This document shows positions 45,631 through 53,496 of a stretch of DNA of 64,000 bases, one piece after another; within the stretch, counting starts at the first letter, position 1, and each line of letters starts with the position of its first letter. The stretch is from UBA6163 sp031411655. GTDB taxonomy: Bacteria; Planctomycetota; Planctomycetia; Pirellulales; Pirellulaceae. The notes beneath the pieces were generated by a model. The model was not told where the DNA came from and did no database searches. It saw nothing but the letters and a program-made list of their open reading frames with translations. The stretch spans positions 1-64,000 of the forward strand of contig JANOBM010000036.1 in the NCBI GenBank assembly GCA_031411655.1. Reading direction: 5' to 3'. The position numbers and the translations under genes are program-made.

Positions 45631-46536
45631 ATGTTCTCGAATCTTTTTCGTCGCACTTTTATAGGCCGTGCCGCTTTTGCCATTTCGGCGATGATCGTGC
45701 GACCGGCTCTTGCCGTTACGGCTGGATCACCCTATCTCGATACGATCGGCCTGCAGATCTATACGCTTCGCAATCAAATGGCTTCCGACGAAGATGGCAC
45801 TTTGAAGGCGGTTGCCGACGCGGGCTACCGTCAGGTTGAATTAGGTTCGGTAGATGAGGACGCGATTCGCATTGCCAAGAAAGTTCGCAACTTGGGAATG
45901 AACGTGACCAGTTCGTTTTGTGACTTCAAGCTTTTTACTGAAGTTAGCGCCGGCAATGGTGCGATCGATCACTTGATCCGAACGGCGGAGGAGATGAAAC
46001 TAAAGCACGTCGTTTTCGGCTATATTCCCAAAGGTTCGCGTGAAACGGCCTCGCAATATGAGACCATGGCTGAGCGTTGCAACGCGGCGGCCCCAAAGTT
46101 TCGCGACGCGGGAATTCAATTGTGTTACCACAACCACTCGTTTGAGTTTGGACCGCTCGAGGGAAGCGAGAAAACGGGATTTGATCACTTTGTCGAAATG
46201 TTCGTACCGACGATGAAATTCGAGCTCGATGTGTTTTGGGCAAAGCTTGGCGGGCTCGATCCGGTGGAGACTTTGCGGATGCTTGATGGGCGAGTCTCCC
46301 AAGTTCACTTGAAGGACATGAAGGCTGGCTCGGGGCCTCTATGGGACGAATCGAAAGTTCCTGCGGATGCATTTCAAGAAGTTGGCGACGGCGTGATTGA
46401 CATGGTTGAAGTCCTTCGAGTTGCCCAGGAGATCGGTGTGGAGCAGTGCCACGTGGAGCAGGATAAATCGCCCGCACCGCTTGAAAGTATCGTCCAAAGC
46501 ATCAACTATTTGCATTCAACTGCGATCGCTAAATAG
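45631..46536 (+). CDS. Exported sugar phosphate isomerase/epimerase-like (AP2 TIM barrel) protein
   Basis: 301 residues from the ATG at 45631. It opens with MFSNLFRRTFIGRAAFAISA, a basic and hydrophobic signal with RR, ending near PALAVTAG, so it is probably exported. The remainder is an AP-endonuclease-2-type TIM barrel: TIGLQIYTLRNQM, VADAGYRQVELG, IQLCYHNHSFEF with metal-binding His and Glu, FELDVFWAKLGG with the Asp, and VSQVHLKDM with the His. Family members isomerise or epimerise sugars (xylose/hydroxypyruvate isomerase-like) and planctomycetes have many exported copies. Substrate unknown. Confidence 0.83.
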   Translation: MFSNLFRRTFIGRAAFAISAMIVRPALAVTAGSPYLDTIGLQIYTLRNQMASDEDGTLKAVADAGYRQVELGSVDEDAIRIAKKVRNLGMNVTSSFCDFKLFTEVSAGNGAIDHLIRTAEEMKLKHVVFGYIPKGSRETASQYETMAERCNAAAPKFRDAGIQLCYHNHSFEFGPLEGSEKTGFDHFVEMFVPTMKFELDVFWAKLGGLDPVETLRMLDGRVSQVHLKDMKAGSGPLWDESKVPADAFQEVGDGVIDMVEVLRVAQEIGVEQCHVEQDKSPAPLESIVQSINYLHSTAIAK

Positions 46537-46619
46537 CGTTGCGCAGCTGCGTTTCTTAGGTTTTGTCGTCGCCCCTATTTCGCATTTTTTTATCGTTCCA
46601 CGATCGATCGGATTTAGCC

Positions 46620-47867
46620 TTGAGCGCTCGCATTCGAATTGTTGGCATCGGCGACGATGGCCTGGATGGAATCACTCGCCAAGCGAGGACCGTGATTGAA
46701 ACGGCCGAAGTGATCATCGGTAACCGTGGACTTGTCCAACGGCTTGCTGACAGCGTGGCACCCAAGGCGAAGCGAGTGGTGATTGGTGGTGACCTCGAGG
46801 AATTGCTTTCCGCGATTTCAGCCAATGACGATCGTTTGTTGGTATTGCTTGCCGGAGGTGATCCGCTGTTTTATGGAATCGCCCGATTCCTGACGGAAAA
46901 GCTGGGCAAGGATCGATTTGAAGTGTTGCCTCACGTAAGCAGCATGCAGTTGGCTTTCGCGCGAGTGAAGGAGAGCTGGGACGATGCATACTTGTCAAAC
47001 TTGGCAACCCAGCCGCTCGATCGGGTCGTGGACGGGATCCGAACTGCGGAACGAGTAGGGCTATTCACGACGGAAACGATTTCTCCTGCCGTCATTGCAT
47101 CTGCACTTTTGGATCGGCGTATCGATTACTTCACCGCTTACGTTTGTGAAAACCTCGGAACTCCCGATGAGGTGGTCACTCAAGGCGAGTTGAAGACAAT
47201 CGCAAACGAATCGTTTGGACCACTCAATGTAATGGTTCTGGTCCGGAAAACGGGAAAAGCCGATCGCCCGAGCGGTACCGGTGGCGCGCGACTGTTCGGA
47301 AATCCTGATGACGTGTTCCTTCAGTCGCGACCCAAGCGTGGGCTTTTAACGCCAAGCGAAGTCCGATGCATCGCATTGGCGGAACTCGATATCACGGCCA
47401 AGAGCGTGGTCTGGGATGTCGGCGCGGGCAGTGGTTCGTTGGCTATCGAAGCGGCTCGTATCGCGACGCAAGGAAAAGTTTATGGCATTGAAATGGATGC
47501 GGAAGACTATGCATTGATGATTGAAAACGCAAAGATGTTTCAATGCGCCTCGTTGATCCCAGTCCATGGCCAAGCGCCTGAAGCGTGGGCAGACTTGCCA
47601 GACCCTGACGCGATCTTTGTCGGCGGCAGTGGGCGAGTTGTCGCCGAATTGGTAAGGGCGGCATTGCCGCGTTTGACGCAAGGCGGTCGAATGGTCGTAA
47701 ACGTTTCCAGTCCGGACAGTCTCGTTGAAACGCATCGCGAGATTGAAGCAGCCGGATTGCGAACCGATGTGCGCATGATCAACATCGCCCGCGGTCAATA
47801 TCAGCTCGATCGATTGCGATTCGAGGCGATGAATCCGACCTTTTTGGTGGTAGGCGTTCGCGTTTGA
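46620..47867 (+). CDS. cbiET: Precorrin-6B methyltransferase/decarboxylase (CbiE-CbiT fusion)
   Basis: 415 residues from TTG 46620 (LSARIRIVGIG in frame); no ATG is available at the right place, and TTG 46563 would add 19 residues. N-terminal CbiE half: RIVGIGDDGLDGI, LLAGGDPLFYGIARFL and HVSSMQLAFARV. C-terminal CbiT half from about residue 235: LTPSEVRCIALAEL, WDVGAGSGSLAIEAAR SAM-binding loop, and DAIFVGGSGRV. Together these methylate C5 and C15 and decarboxylate the corrin ring in cobalamin synthesis (CobL in aerobes). It is not next to other cob genes; cobA-hemD lies 19 kb away. Its presence suggests at least partial de novo B12 synthesis. Confidence 0.9.
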   Translation: MSARIRIVGIGDDGLDGITRQARTVIETAEVIIGNRGLVQRLADSVAPKAKRVVIGGDLEELLSAISANDDRLLVLLAGGDPLFYGIARFLTEKLGKDRFEVLPHVSSMQLAFARVKESWDDAYLSNLATQPLDRVVDGIRTAERVGLFTTETISPAVIASALLDRRIDYFTAYVCENLGTPDEVVTQGELKTIANESFGPLNVMVLVRKTGKADRPSGTGGARLFGNPDDVFLQSRPKRGLLTPSEVRCIALAELDITAKSVVWDVGAGSGSLAIEAARIATQGKVYGIEMDAEDYALMIENAKMFQCASLIPVHGQAPEAWADLPDPDAIFVGGSGRVVAELVRAALPRLTQGGRMVVNVSSPDSLVETHREIEAAGLRTDVRMINIARGQYQLDRLRFEAMNPTFLVVGVRV

Positions 47868-47877
47868 TATTCGCACC

Positions 47878-47916
47878 GAACGTTGACAATCAGTGAACGA
47901 ACGTTGGCAATCAGTG
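47878..47916. repeat. 18-bp direct repeat, period 21
   Basis: gaacgttgacaatcagtg at 47878-47895 and gaacgttggcaatcagtg at 47899-47916, one mismatch, three bases between. In the spacer between cbiET and the CorA-like gene end. Confidence 0.85.
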
Positions 47917-48021
47917 GAGGTGTCGAATGTCGGTGGTCCATTGCGGCCAATTCAATGCGAACTCCAATCGATGGTCTTAAAGCGACGTTTCCCTCCTCAG
48001 TCACCTTCAAGTTATCGCGGG

Positions 48022-48798
48022 CTACGCCTTGCTTCCACGGTTGATGTGGATGGCAAGTAACGTGCCGCATAACACGCCGGTGAGCAGCATCCCGATGATT
48101 GGCCAAGGGGCGGGCACGTGTTCCAGTCCATTCCGCAAATTGACGCCGAAGATACCCGCAAGGGTCCCAATCGGAAAGAAAAACGCGACAAGCAGATTGA
48201 ATCGATTGGCAGCCGTTGCCGCTTTCTCGCTCGCGAGGGCTTGCTGTTCAGCGCGACGAATGATGGCGACTTCCATACCGTTTTTGAGATCCGTGTACAG
48301 CAGGTCTGCAGTGCGAGCCAATTCATAGGATTGATCGCGAAAATCAATCAGGTTCCTGTCATCGGGTAGAAGGTCCCTTGCGTCCTGCATTACCTGTTCG
48401 AGATTGCGTACGGCTCGCAACACCGGCGCGAGGCCTTCTAAAAGCGGCAAATACTCGTCGGCGCGAAATGCAGATTCTTCTGCCTGCTCGAACGCATCAA
48501 TCACCGCGGCATATTGATCCAGGTGCTTTTTAACCGCTACCACGCCGCTGCCCGTATCCGAACCACGCCAATTTCCTGCGGGATCGCGCCAAAGCAGGCG
48601 TCCCTTTCGAGATTTTTCGTCTGGTTCGGGTGGGACGTGGAGAATGAGTAGCAGGTGCCCTTCCTCATGCATCGCCCTTTGTTTGCCGGCAGTGGTCCCC
48701 AAACGTTTACGAAAGACGTCAGGAACGTTCCAAATTTGCGGTAAAAGGGGCGAATGAGTCACTGGGCTGCTCCATAGAAGGTTGATCGTCTCGTACAC
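48022..48798 (-). CDS. CorA-like divalent cation transporter
   Basis: About 258 residues from GTG 48798; the open frame continues upstream into thiC, so the real start must be after 48939. Seen: a soluble N-terminal part with a long acidic/charged helix region (EQAEESAFRADEYLP, ARTADLLYTDLKNGM), ANRFNLLVAFFFPIGTLAGIFGVNLRNGLE, and a second helix IIGMLLTGVLCGTLLA. CorA/ZntB proteins have two C-terminal membrane helices and a GMN motif at the pore; here it reads GVN, closer to the GIN/GVN variants of ZntB-like proteins. Magnesium, zinc or another ion could be the substrate. It is divergent from thiC. Confidence 0.75.
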   Translation of the reverse strand: MYETINLLWSSPVTHSPLLPQIWNVPDVFRKRLGTTAGKQRAMHEEGHLLLILHVPPEPDEKSRKGRLLWRDPAGNWRGSDTGSGVVAVKKHLDQYAAVIDAFEQAEESAFRADEYLPLLEGLAPVLRAVRNLEQVMQDARDLLPDDRNLIDFRDQSYELARTADLLYTDLKNGMEVAIIRRAEQQALASEKAATAANRFNLLVAFFFPIGTLAGIFGVNLRNGLEHVPAPWPIIGMLLTGVLCGTLLAIHINRGSKA

Positions 48799-48938
48799 TT
48801 TTACAGTTCGCGGAAATCTGCATCTACTCCGCTCACGCTTGCCCGCGTATAAAAATAGGCAGTGTTCGTTTGTAACCAATCGCTTGCGGCGTTGTGCCTG
48901 CCGGCGTTCACCTTTGGATTGACGGAGTTTAGCTGCCG

Positions 48939-50270
48939 ATGGCACCGACCCAATTGCTAGCCGCAAAAGCAGGCGAGATTACCCCCGAGATGGAATTCTG
49001 TGCGAAGCGGGAGGACTTGCCCGTGGAAACGATTCGGGCGGAGGTCGCGGCGGGGCGAATGGTCATTCCTGCGAATAAGGTTCACTTGCAGGCGTCTCTT
49101 GAACCAATGTGCATTGGCATTGCCGCCAAATGCAAAATCAACGCAAACATCGGCAATAGCGCCGTGACGAGCAATGTCGGATCGGAACTGGAGAAGTTGC
49201 ACACGGCGGTGCATTTCGGCGCTGATACCGTGATGGATCTTTCGACGGGCAAGGACATTGATAACATTCGCCGCGAGATTATTGCGAAGTCGCCGGTCCC
49301 CATCGGGACGGTTCCGATCTATCAGATGCTTGAAGAGCTCGGTGGAAATATCGAGGACATGAATGCACAGCATTTCCTCGATATGGTTGAGCATCAGGCG
49401 AAGCAGGGCGTCGACTACATGACGATTCACTGCGGTGTGAAGCTTGAGCATTTGCACCTCAGCGTGAATCGGGTCACCGGCATTGTTAGCCGCGGTGGTT
49501 CATTGATCGCCAAGTGGATGATGACTCACAACAAGCAGAACCCGCTCTATGATGCGTTCGATGACCTGTGTGACATCATGCGTCAATACGACGTCACGTG
49601 GTCGCTTGGGGATGGACTGCGCCCAGGTTCGATCGCTGATGCGTCGGATGCGGCACAGTTCGCAGAGCTGGATGTGCTTGGCGAGCTGACCAAGCGTGGT
49701 CAAGCCAACGGCACTCAGGTCATGGTGGAAGGCCCGGGGCATATTCCCATGCATCAGATCGAAATGAACATCAAGAAGCAAATTGAGGTTTGTAACGGTG
49801 CGCCATTCTATGTGCTTGGTCCGTTGGTCACCGACATCGCGCCAGGGTACGACCACATCACCAGCGCTATCGGCGCTGCCATGGCCGGCTGGCATGGTGC
49901 TGCGATGTTATGTTACGTGACACCCAAAGAGCATTTGGGTTTGCCAAATGAAGAAGACGTCAAGCAGGGCGTGATTGCGTACAAGATTTCTGCTCACGCG
50001 GCGGACGTCGCCCGCGGACGCAAAGGCGCTCAAGATCGTGATGATGCGTTGTCGCGAGCACGTTTCGCGTTTGATTGGAACGAGCAGTTCCGATTGTCGC
50101 TCGATCCAGAGACCGCAAAAGCGTATCACGATGAGACGCTGCCTCAAGACACTTTCAAGAGCGCGCACTTTTGTAGCATGTGTGGACCGAAGTATTGCTC
50201 GATGAAAATCACCGAGGATATTCGCAAGATGGCAGCCGAAAAGAAATTGGTAGAGCTGCCGGTGACCTGA
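48939..50270 (+). CDS. thiC: Phosphomethylpyrimidine synthase
   Basis: 443-residue radical SAM enzyme that converts aminoimidazole ribotide to HMP-phosphate, the pyrimidine part of thiamine. Seen: NANIGNSAVTSN, MDLSTGKDI, PIGTVPIYQMLEE, DYMTIHCGV, SLGDGLRPGSIADA, VEGPGHIPMHQIEMN, LVTDIAPGYDHIT and the atypical iron-sulfur motif CSMCGPKYC (Cys412, Cys415, Cys420). The length is that of the short bacterial/archaeal ThiC (about 430-450) without the extra N-terminal region of the E. coli enzyme. No TPP riboswitch is visible in the 140 bases upstream. Confidence 0.95.
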   Translation: MAPTQLLAAKAGEITPEMEFCAKREDLPVETIRAEVAAGRMVIPANKVHLQASLEPMCIGIAAKCKINANIGNSAVTSNVGSELEKLHTAVHFGADTVMDLSTGKDIDNIRREIIAKSPVPIGTVPIYQMLEELGGNIEDMNAQHFLDMVEHQAKQGVDYMTIHCGVKLEHLHLSVNRVTGIVSRGGSLIAKWMMTHNKQNPLYDAFDDLCDIMRQYDVTWSLGDGLRPGSIADASDAAQFAELDVLGELTKRGQANGTQVMVEGPGHIPMHQIEMNIKKQIEVCNGAPFYVLGPLVTDIAPGYDHITSAIGAAMAGWHGAAMLCYVTPKEHLGLPNEEDVKQGVIAYKISAHAADVARGRKGAQDRDDALSRARFAFDWNEQFRLSLDPETAKAYHDETLPQDTFKSAHFCSMCGPKYCSMKITEDIRKMAAEKKLVELPVT

Positions 50271-50453
50271 GCAAGGCTGCAGATATAGGGCTACGGGGTT
50301 TGGCTACGGAGATTGGGGCAAGCCTTGAATGGTTCGTCAGTAGATTGTGGTCTGGCCGGTACGGACTGCCGGCTGGGTGTGGCGGTCGGACGACGGAAGG
50401 GAACGCTGCGCCTTGTCTTTCGGTCTCCTTGGTCGCGTGCCGATGCTGTAGCC

Positions 50454-50479
50454 ATCACTTTTTTCGCGATCACTTTTTT
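50454..50479. repeat. 11-bp duplication, period 15
   Basis: atcactttttt at 50454-50464 and again at 50469-50479. In the 217-base spacer between the convergent thiC and PL14-like genes. Confidence 0.7.
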
Positions 50480-50487
50480 ATCCATCG

Positions 50488-51294
50488 CTAACGCGCGGTG
50501 CCAACCTGCAAGTCCGTGAAATCGACGAAGCAAGGACGACTTGGTGCCCAAGAGCGGTCGCCACCGCCGTGGAATACTTCGAACAGTACGCTGTCGACCT
50601 GAAATGCATCGTCTTTTCGCCACCGCAAGTTCGTTTTGTTGACGAGCATCCGTTCTGCGGTGGTCGCAGTGCTCACCGACACCCACAGTATCCCGTTGGC
50701 TAACGTTCCCTGATTCATTCCAACGATCAGTCGGAAATGGTAGGACTCGCCAGTTAGAAATCGAAAGTCACTTGGGAACTCGATGCTATCCCCAAAATCC
50801 CCTTTCTGATCCAGGTGGTACACATAGGCTTCACCGCGCCCGTCACGTCGCCACATGATTCGGGCTGAAAATCCATTATGTCCATCGGCAGGACGACCGC
50901 CCGTAACGCTGAGCGGGCCACCGCTGAGACCCGGCAACTTCCCCCCTTTAACGAAATCAAATTGAGGGTCGAATCGGACCGTGTATTGCAGTTGAGCTTT
51001 CTCTTGTCCTGGAAATGGCCACCTCCAACCGGCGCCACCTTTTTCAGGTCCGATTTGTCCAGGCTCGCAATTCACCCTTAGCCATCGTTTGCCCTCAAGT
51101 TGGTGAACCGCTACATGCCCCTCTGCAACCCCGTCCTCGAACTTGCACCCTGGCCAATCCTGTTTCCAGTGTTCTCGGGTGTAAGGTCCGCTGGGCTCGG
51201 AAATGGCAAGCCGAAACGAAAAGTCTCCGGCTTTTACGATGAAGCACGTTAAAAAGCATGATACCAATGCGAGTGTAGCACGATGAGCATTCAT
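50488..51294 (-). CDS. Exported polysaccharide lyase family 14-like (alginate lyase-like) protein
   Basis: 268 residues from ATG 51294. Signal peptide: RATLALVSCFLTCFIVKAG. The mature part is a beta-jelly-roll-like chain with FDFVKGGKLPGLSGG, followed by GFSARIMWRRDGRGEAYVYH. GGKLPGL and the (W/F)SARxMWRxDGxxEAYVY stretch are characteristic of PL14 alginate or glucuronan lyases known from marine molluscs, algal viruses and bacteria (family knowledge). An exported enzyme cleaving algal uronic-acid polymers is inferred, but whether it is active is untested. It converges on thiC and is divergent from the LplT-like MFS gene. Confidence 0.75.
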   Translation of the reverse strand: MNAHRATLALVSCFLTCFIVKAGDFSFRLAISEPSGPYTREHWKQDWPGCKFEDGVAEGHVAVHQLEGKRWLRVNCEPGQIGPEKGGAGWRWPFPGQEKAQLQYTVRFDPQFDFVKGGKLPGLSGGPLSVTGGRPADGHNGFSARIMWRRDGRGEAYVYHLDQKGDFGDSIEFPSDFRFLTGESYHFRLIVGMNQGTLANGILWVSVSTATTAERMLVNKTNLRWRKDDAFQVDSVLFEVFHGGGDRSWAPSRPCFVDFTDLQVGTAR

Positions 51295-51349
51295 TGATGG
51301 TTCCCCAAGAACGGTGTCGTGGTGTCGGCGTTTGAACCCTCGCGATAAG

Positions 51350-51367
51350 GTTGGCGTTGTTGCCAAC
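51350..51367. promoter_or_regulatory. Inverted repeat upstream of PL14-like gene
   Basis: GTTGGC, six-base spacer, GCCAAC. It is 56-73 bases ahead of the PL14-like start, a reasonable place for an operator. No regulator is encoded nearby, so this is only a candidate. Confidence 0.3.
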
Positions 51368-51602
51368 ATCGTCTGCGGTCGCCTAGACTACTTCGCGTCT
51401 GGCCTAGCGCTGACTTTGGAAAATAAAAAGAAACGCGAAAATGCGAAGCCTTTGCCATGTCGAGTTTCTTCCCAACCCCACTCAGTGCTCGAGTCGGTCG
51501 TGGTTAGGCAGCTTATCACGCAACTTTTCATGCAACTTAACGAGCGGCTTATCAAACTATCGTGCCGACGATAGGCAGTCGTCCAGTGCCATTCGCAATG
51601 AC

Positions 51603-51608
51603 GGAGGA
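51603..51608 (+). promoter_or_regulatory. Ribosome binding site deciding TTG start of MFS gene
   Basis: GGAGGA eight bases before TTG 51617. It is one of the strongest Shine-Dalgarno sequences in the window and supports an unusual start codon. Confidence 0.65.
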
Positions 51609-51616
51609 ATCTGCGT

Positions 51617-52987
51617 TTGAACGATTCGACAAAATACACCGGGGCCCTTAGCAAAAGCATAGCGGGAGACGAAGGTAGCACCGCCTCCGCTAACGGCACG
51701 AAAGATCCCGAGCACCCGCTTGCCAATCCTTCGTTCGTTGGTTTTGTGATAACGCAGTTCTTGGGCGCATTCAATGACAATCTTTTCAAGCAACTTTTAC
51801 TGTTGCTTGCCGTCCCAACGGTAGCGGCCGGAGTGGCGGTGCAGGGACAGGACCTTCAAGGTGTCGCGACGGTCGTGTTTGGACTTCCTTTTGTCGTCTT
51901 CGGCGGGATCGCTGGATATCTTGCCGATCGATATAGCAAACGTCGTGTGATCGTGCTTAGTAAGGTCGCAGAGATCGTAGTGATGGGGCTGGGTCTAATC
52001 GCCTTTCTTGCGGCGCCTTGGATTGGGTTTTACGGGCTTTGGATCGTACTGTTCTTAATGGGTACGCACAGCGCGTTCTTTGGTCCGGGAAAGTATGGAA
52101 TCCTACCGGAGATGCTTCGCTCTAACCAACTGGCGCGCGCCAACGGTATCGTGCTGATGACAACTTTCATTGCCATTATCATCGGTACCAGTATCGCTGG
52201 CTGGCTAAAGGATTGGGTGGTCGCACCGGAGGTCCCTCGCTTCATTGCAGCACAAAAACTGTGGATCGGTTCGGTGGTCTGCGTGCTCATTGCTGTGTTC
52301 GGAACGCTGGCAAGTTTGTGGGTGAGGCCCGTCAATCCGGCTGCGCCTGAGCTTCGATTCAGATGGGAATACTTGGGAGTGCCCCGTTCACTCCTTTTGC
52401 TTTTGCGTTCCGACCGGCCCTTGTTGTTGGCGCTAGGAGCGTCCTGCGTCTTTTGGTTGATCGCGGGTTTGACGGTTCAAGCCGTGAACTCGCTTGGAAA
52501 AGTTCAATTGGGACTTTCCGATACCAGAACAAGTGTGATGGTGGCATTGATCAGTATTGGAATCGCGATCGGCGGGGTGCTTGCAGGGTGGCTCAGTCGT
52601 GGAGGAGACGGTCATCGTGTCATCGTGATGGGCATGTGGGGTGTAGTGGTTTGGTGCGCGTTGCTGGCGATTTCGATTCCGGGTCGCGGGCACTTACTCG
52701 GCTATGTTGGCTCAATCCCAGTCTTGATTTTGCTTGGTGCCGCGGCCGCATTCTTCGCGATACCGATTCAAGTCTTTTTACAGGCTCGTCCGCCCGACGA
52801 CCTCAAAGGCCGAATGATCGCGGTCATGAATCAGGCAAACTTCTTCGCCATCGTGGTCTCGGGAATCCTTTACATCGTCCTTGACTATCTGATCACCTTC
52901 ATGGATTGGCCACGGTCGGCTCTGTTTGCGGCAATGGCGTTGCTGTTTCTTCCTGTAGCGATCTGGTACCGAATGGAAGAAAAATGA
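51617..52987 (+). CDS. MFS transporter, LplT-like
   Basis: 456 residues from TTG 51617, backed by a good ribosome site. A polar N-terminus (about 35 residues) precedes about 12 membrane helices. Seen: FLGAFNDNLFKQ in helix 1, ADRYSKRRVIVLSK (motif A equivalent between helices 2 and 3) and SAFFGPGKYGILPEM, which is the family mark of LplT and the MFS part of Aas-type lysophospholipid recyclers. LplT flips lysophospholipids across the inner membrane for re-acylation. The acyltransferase partner is not adjacent. The stop overlaps the DUF2721 start by four bases. Confidence 0.82.
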   Translation: MNDSTKYTGALSKSIAGDEGSTASANGTKDPEHPLANPSFVGFVITQFLGAFNDNLFKQLLLLLAVPTVAAGVAVQGQDLQGVATVVFGLPFVVFGGIAGYLADRYSKRRVIVLSKVAEIVVMGLGLIAFLAAPWIGFYGLWIVLFLMGTHSAFFGPGKYGILPEMLRSNQLARANGIVLMTTFIAIIIGTSIAGWLKDWVVAPEVPRFIAAQKLWIGSVVCVLIAVFGTLASLWVRPVNPAAPELRFRWEYLGVPRSLLLLLRSDRPLLLALGASCVFWLIAGLTVQAVNSLGKVQLGLSDTRTSVMVALISIGIAIGGVLAGWLSRGGDGHRVIVMGMWGVVVWCALLAISIPGRGHLLGYVGSIPVLILLGAAAAFFAIPIQVFLQARPPDDLKGRMIAVMNQANFFAIVVSGILYIVLDYLITFMDWPRSALFAAMALLFLPVAIWYRMEEK

Positions 52988-53379
52988 CTCTCACAACACC
53001 GGCGTTATTGTTTCCCGCGATTTCGCTGCTTCTATTGGCCTATACGAACCGCTTTCTTGTACTTGCACAATTGATTCGGCAACTACACGGTCAAGATCGC
53101 GAGCGGCTGAGCAGCCAAATCACTCGTCAAATCGAAAACTTGCAGAAACGAATCGGGCTGATTCGAGCGATGCAGGCGTTTGGCGTCCTCAGCTTCATTG
53201 TCTGTACCATCGCGATGTACGCGCTATTTCTCGAACAGGTCAAGGTTGGCGAGTGGATGTTCGGAGGCAGCCTGTTGCTCCTCACCGTTTCCCTGTTGCT
53301 TTCTTTTTGGGAAATTCAGATTTCCTGCGTCGCGATCAATATTGAACTTGAGGACCTGCGAGCCGCCAATCGATCCTAA
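52984..53379 (+). CDS. DUF2721 membrane protein
   Basis: 131 residues from ATG 52984, which overlaps the upstream TGA as ATGA. Layout: an N-terminal membrane helix (ALLFPAISLLLLAYTNRF), a charged helical segment (HGQDRERLSSQITRQIENLQKR), then two further membrane helices (AFGVLSFIVCTIAMYALFL and SLLLLTVSLLLSFWEIQIS). This arrangement matches DUF2721, small membrane proteins of unknown function. Overlap with the MFS gene suggests co-translation and perhaps a shared membrane task. Confidence 0.8.
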   Translation: MTLTTPALLFPAISLLLLAYTNRFLVLAQLIRQLHGQDRERLSSQITRQIENLQKRIGLIRAMQAFGVLSFIVCTIAMYALFLEQVKVGEWMFGGSLLLLTVSLLLSFWEIQISCVAINIELEDLRAANRS

Positions 53380-53496
53380 TGGCTCCCAGGGTTGGGCCGG
53401 TCGCAATTGGCTGAAGAATCGATCGGCTTGGCCGCGACAAACCGAGGGCCAATGCGTAAAATCGAGACTTCACGTTCCCCCTTAAGAGTGCAATTG

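Larger units (their letters stand above)
51295..51616. other. 322-bp divergent spacer
   Basis: Between the PL14-like and MFS genes; no gene supported. It holds a short inverted repeat at 51350-51367 and an AAATAAAAAG-rich stretch near 51420-51430. Promoters for both genes should be here. Confidence 0.5.

Noticed and set aside
48799..48938. TPP riboswitch ahead of thiC
   Set aside because: No CTGAGA-type thi-box or matching second box is present in this stretch or its complement.
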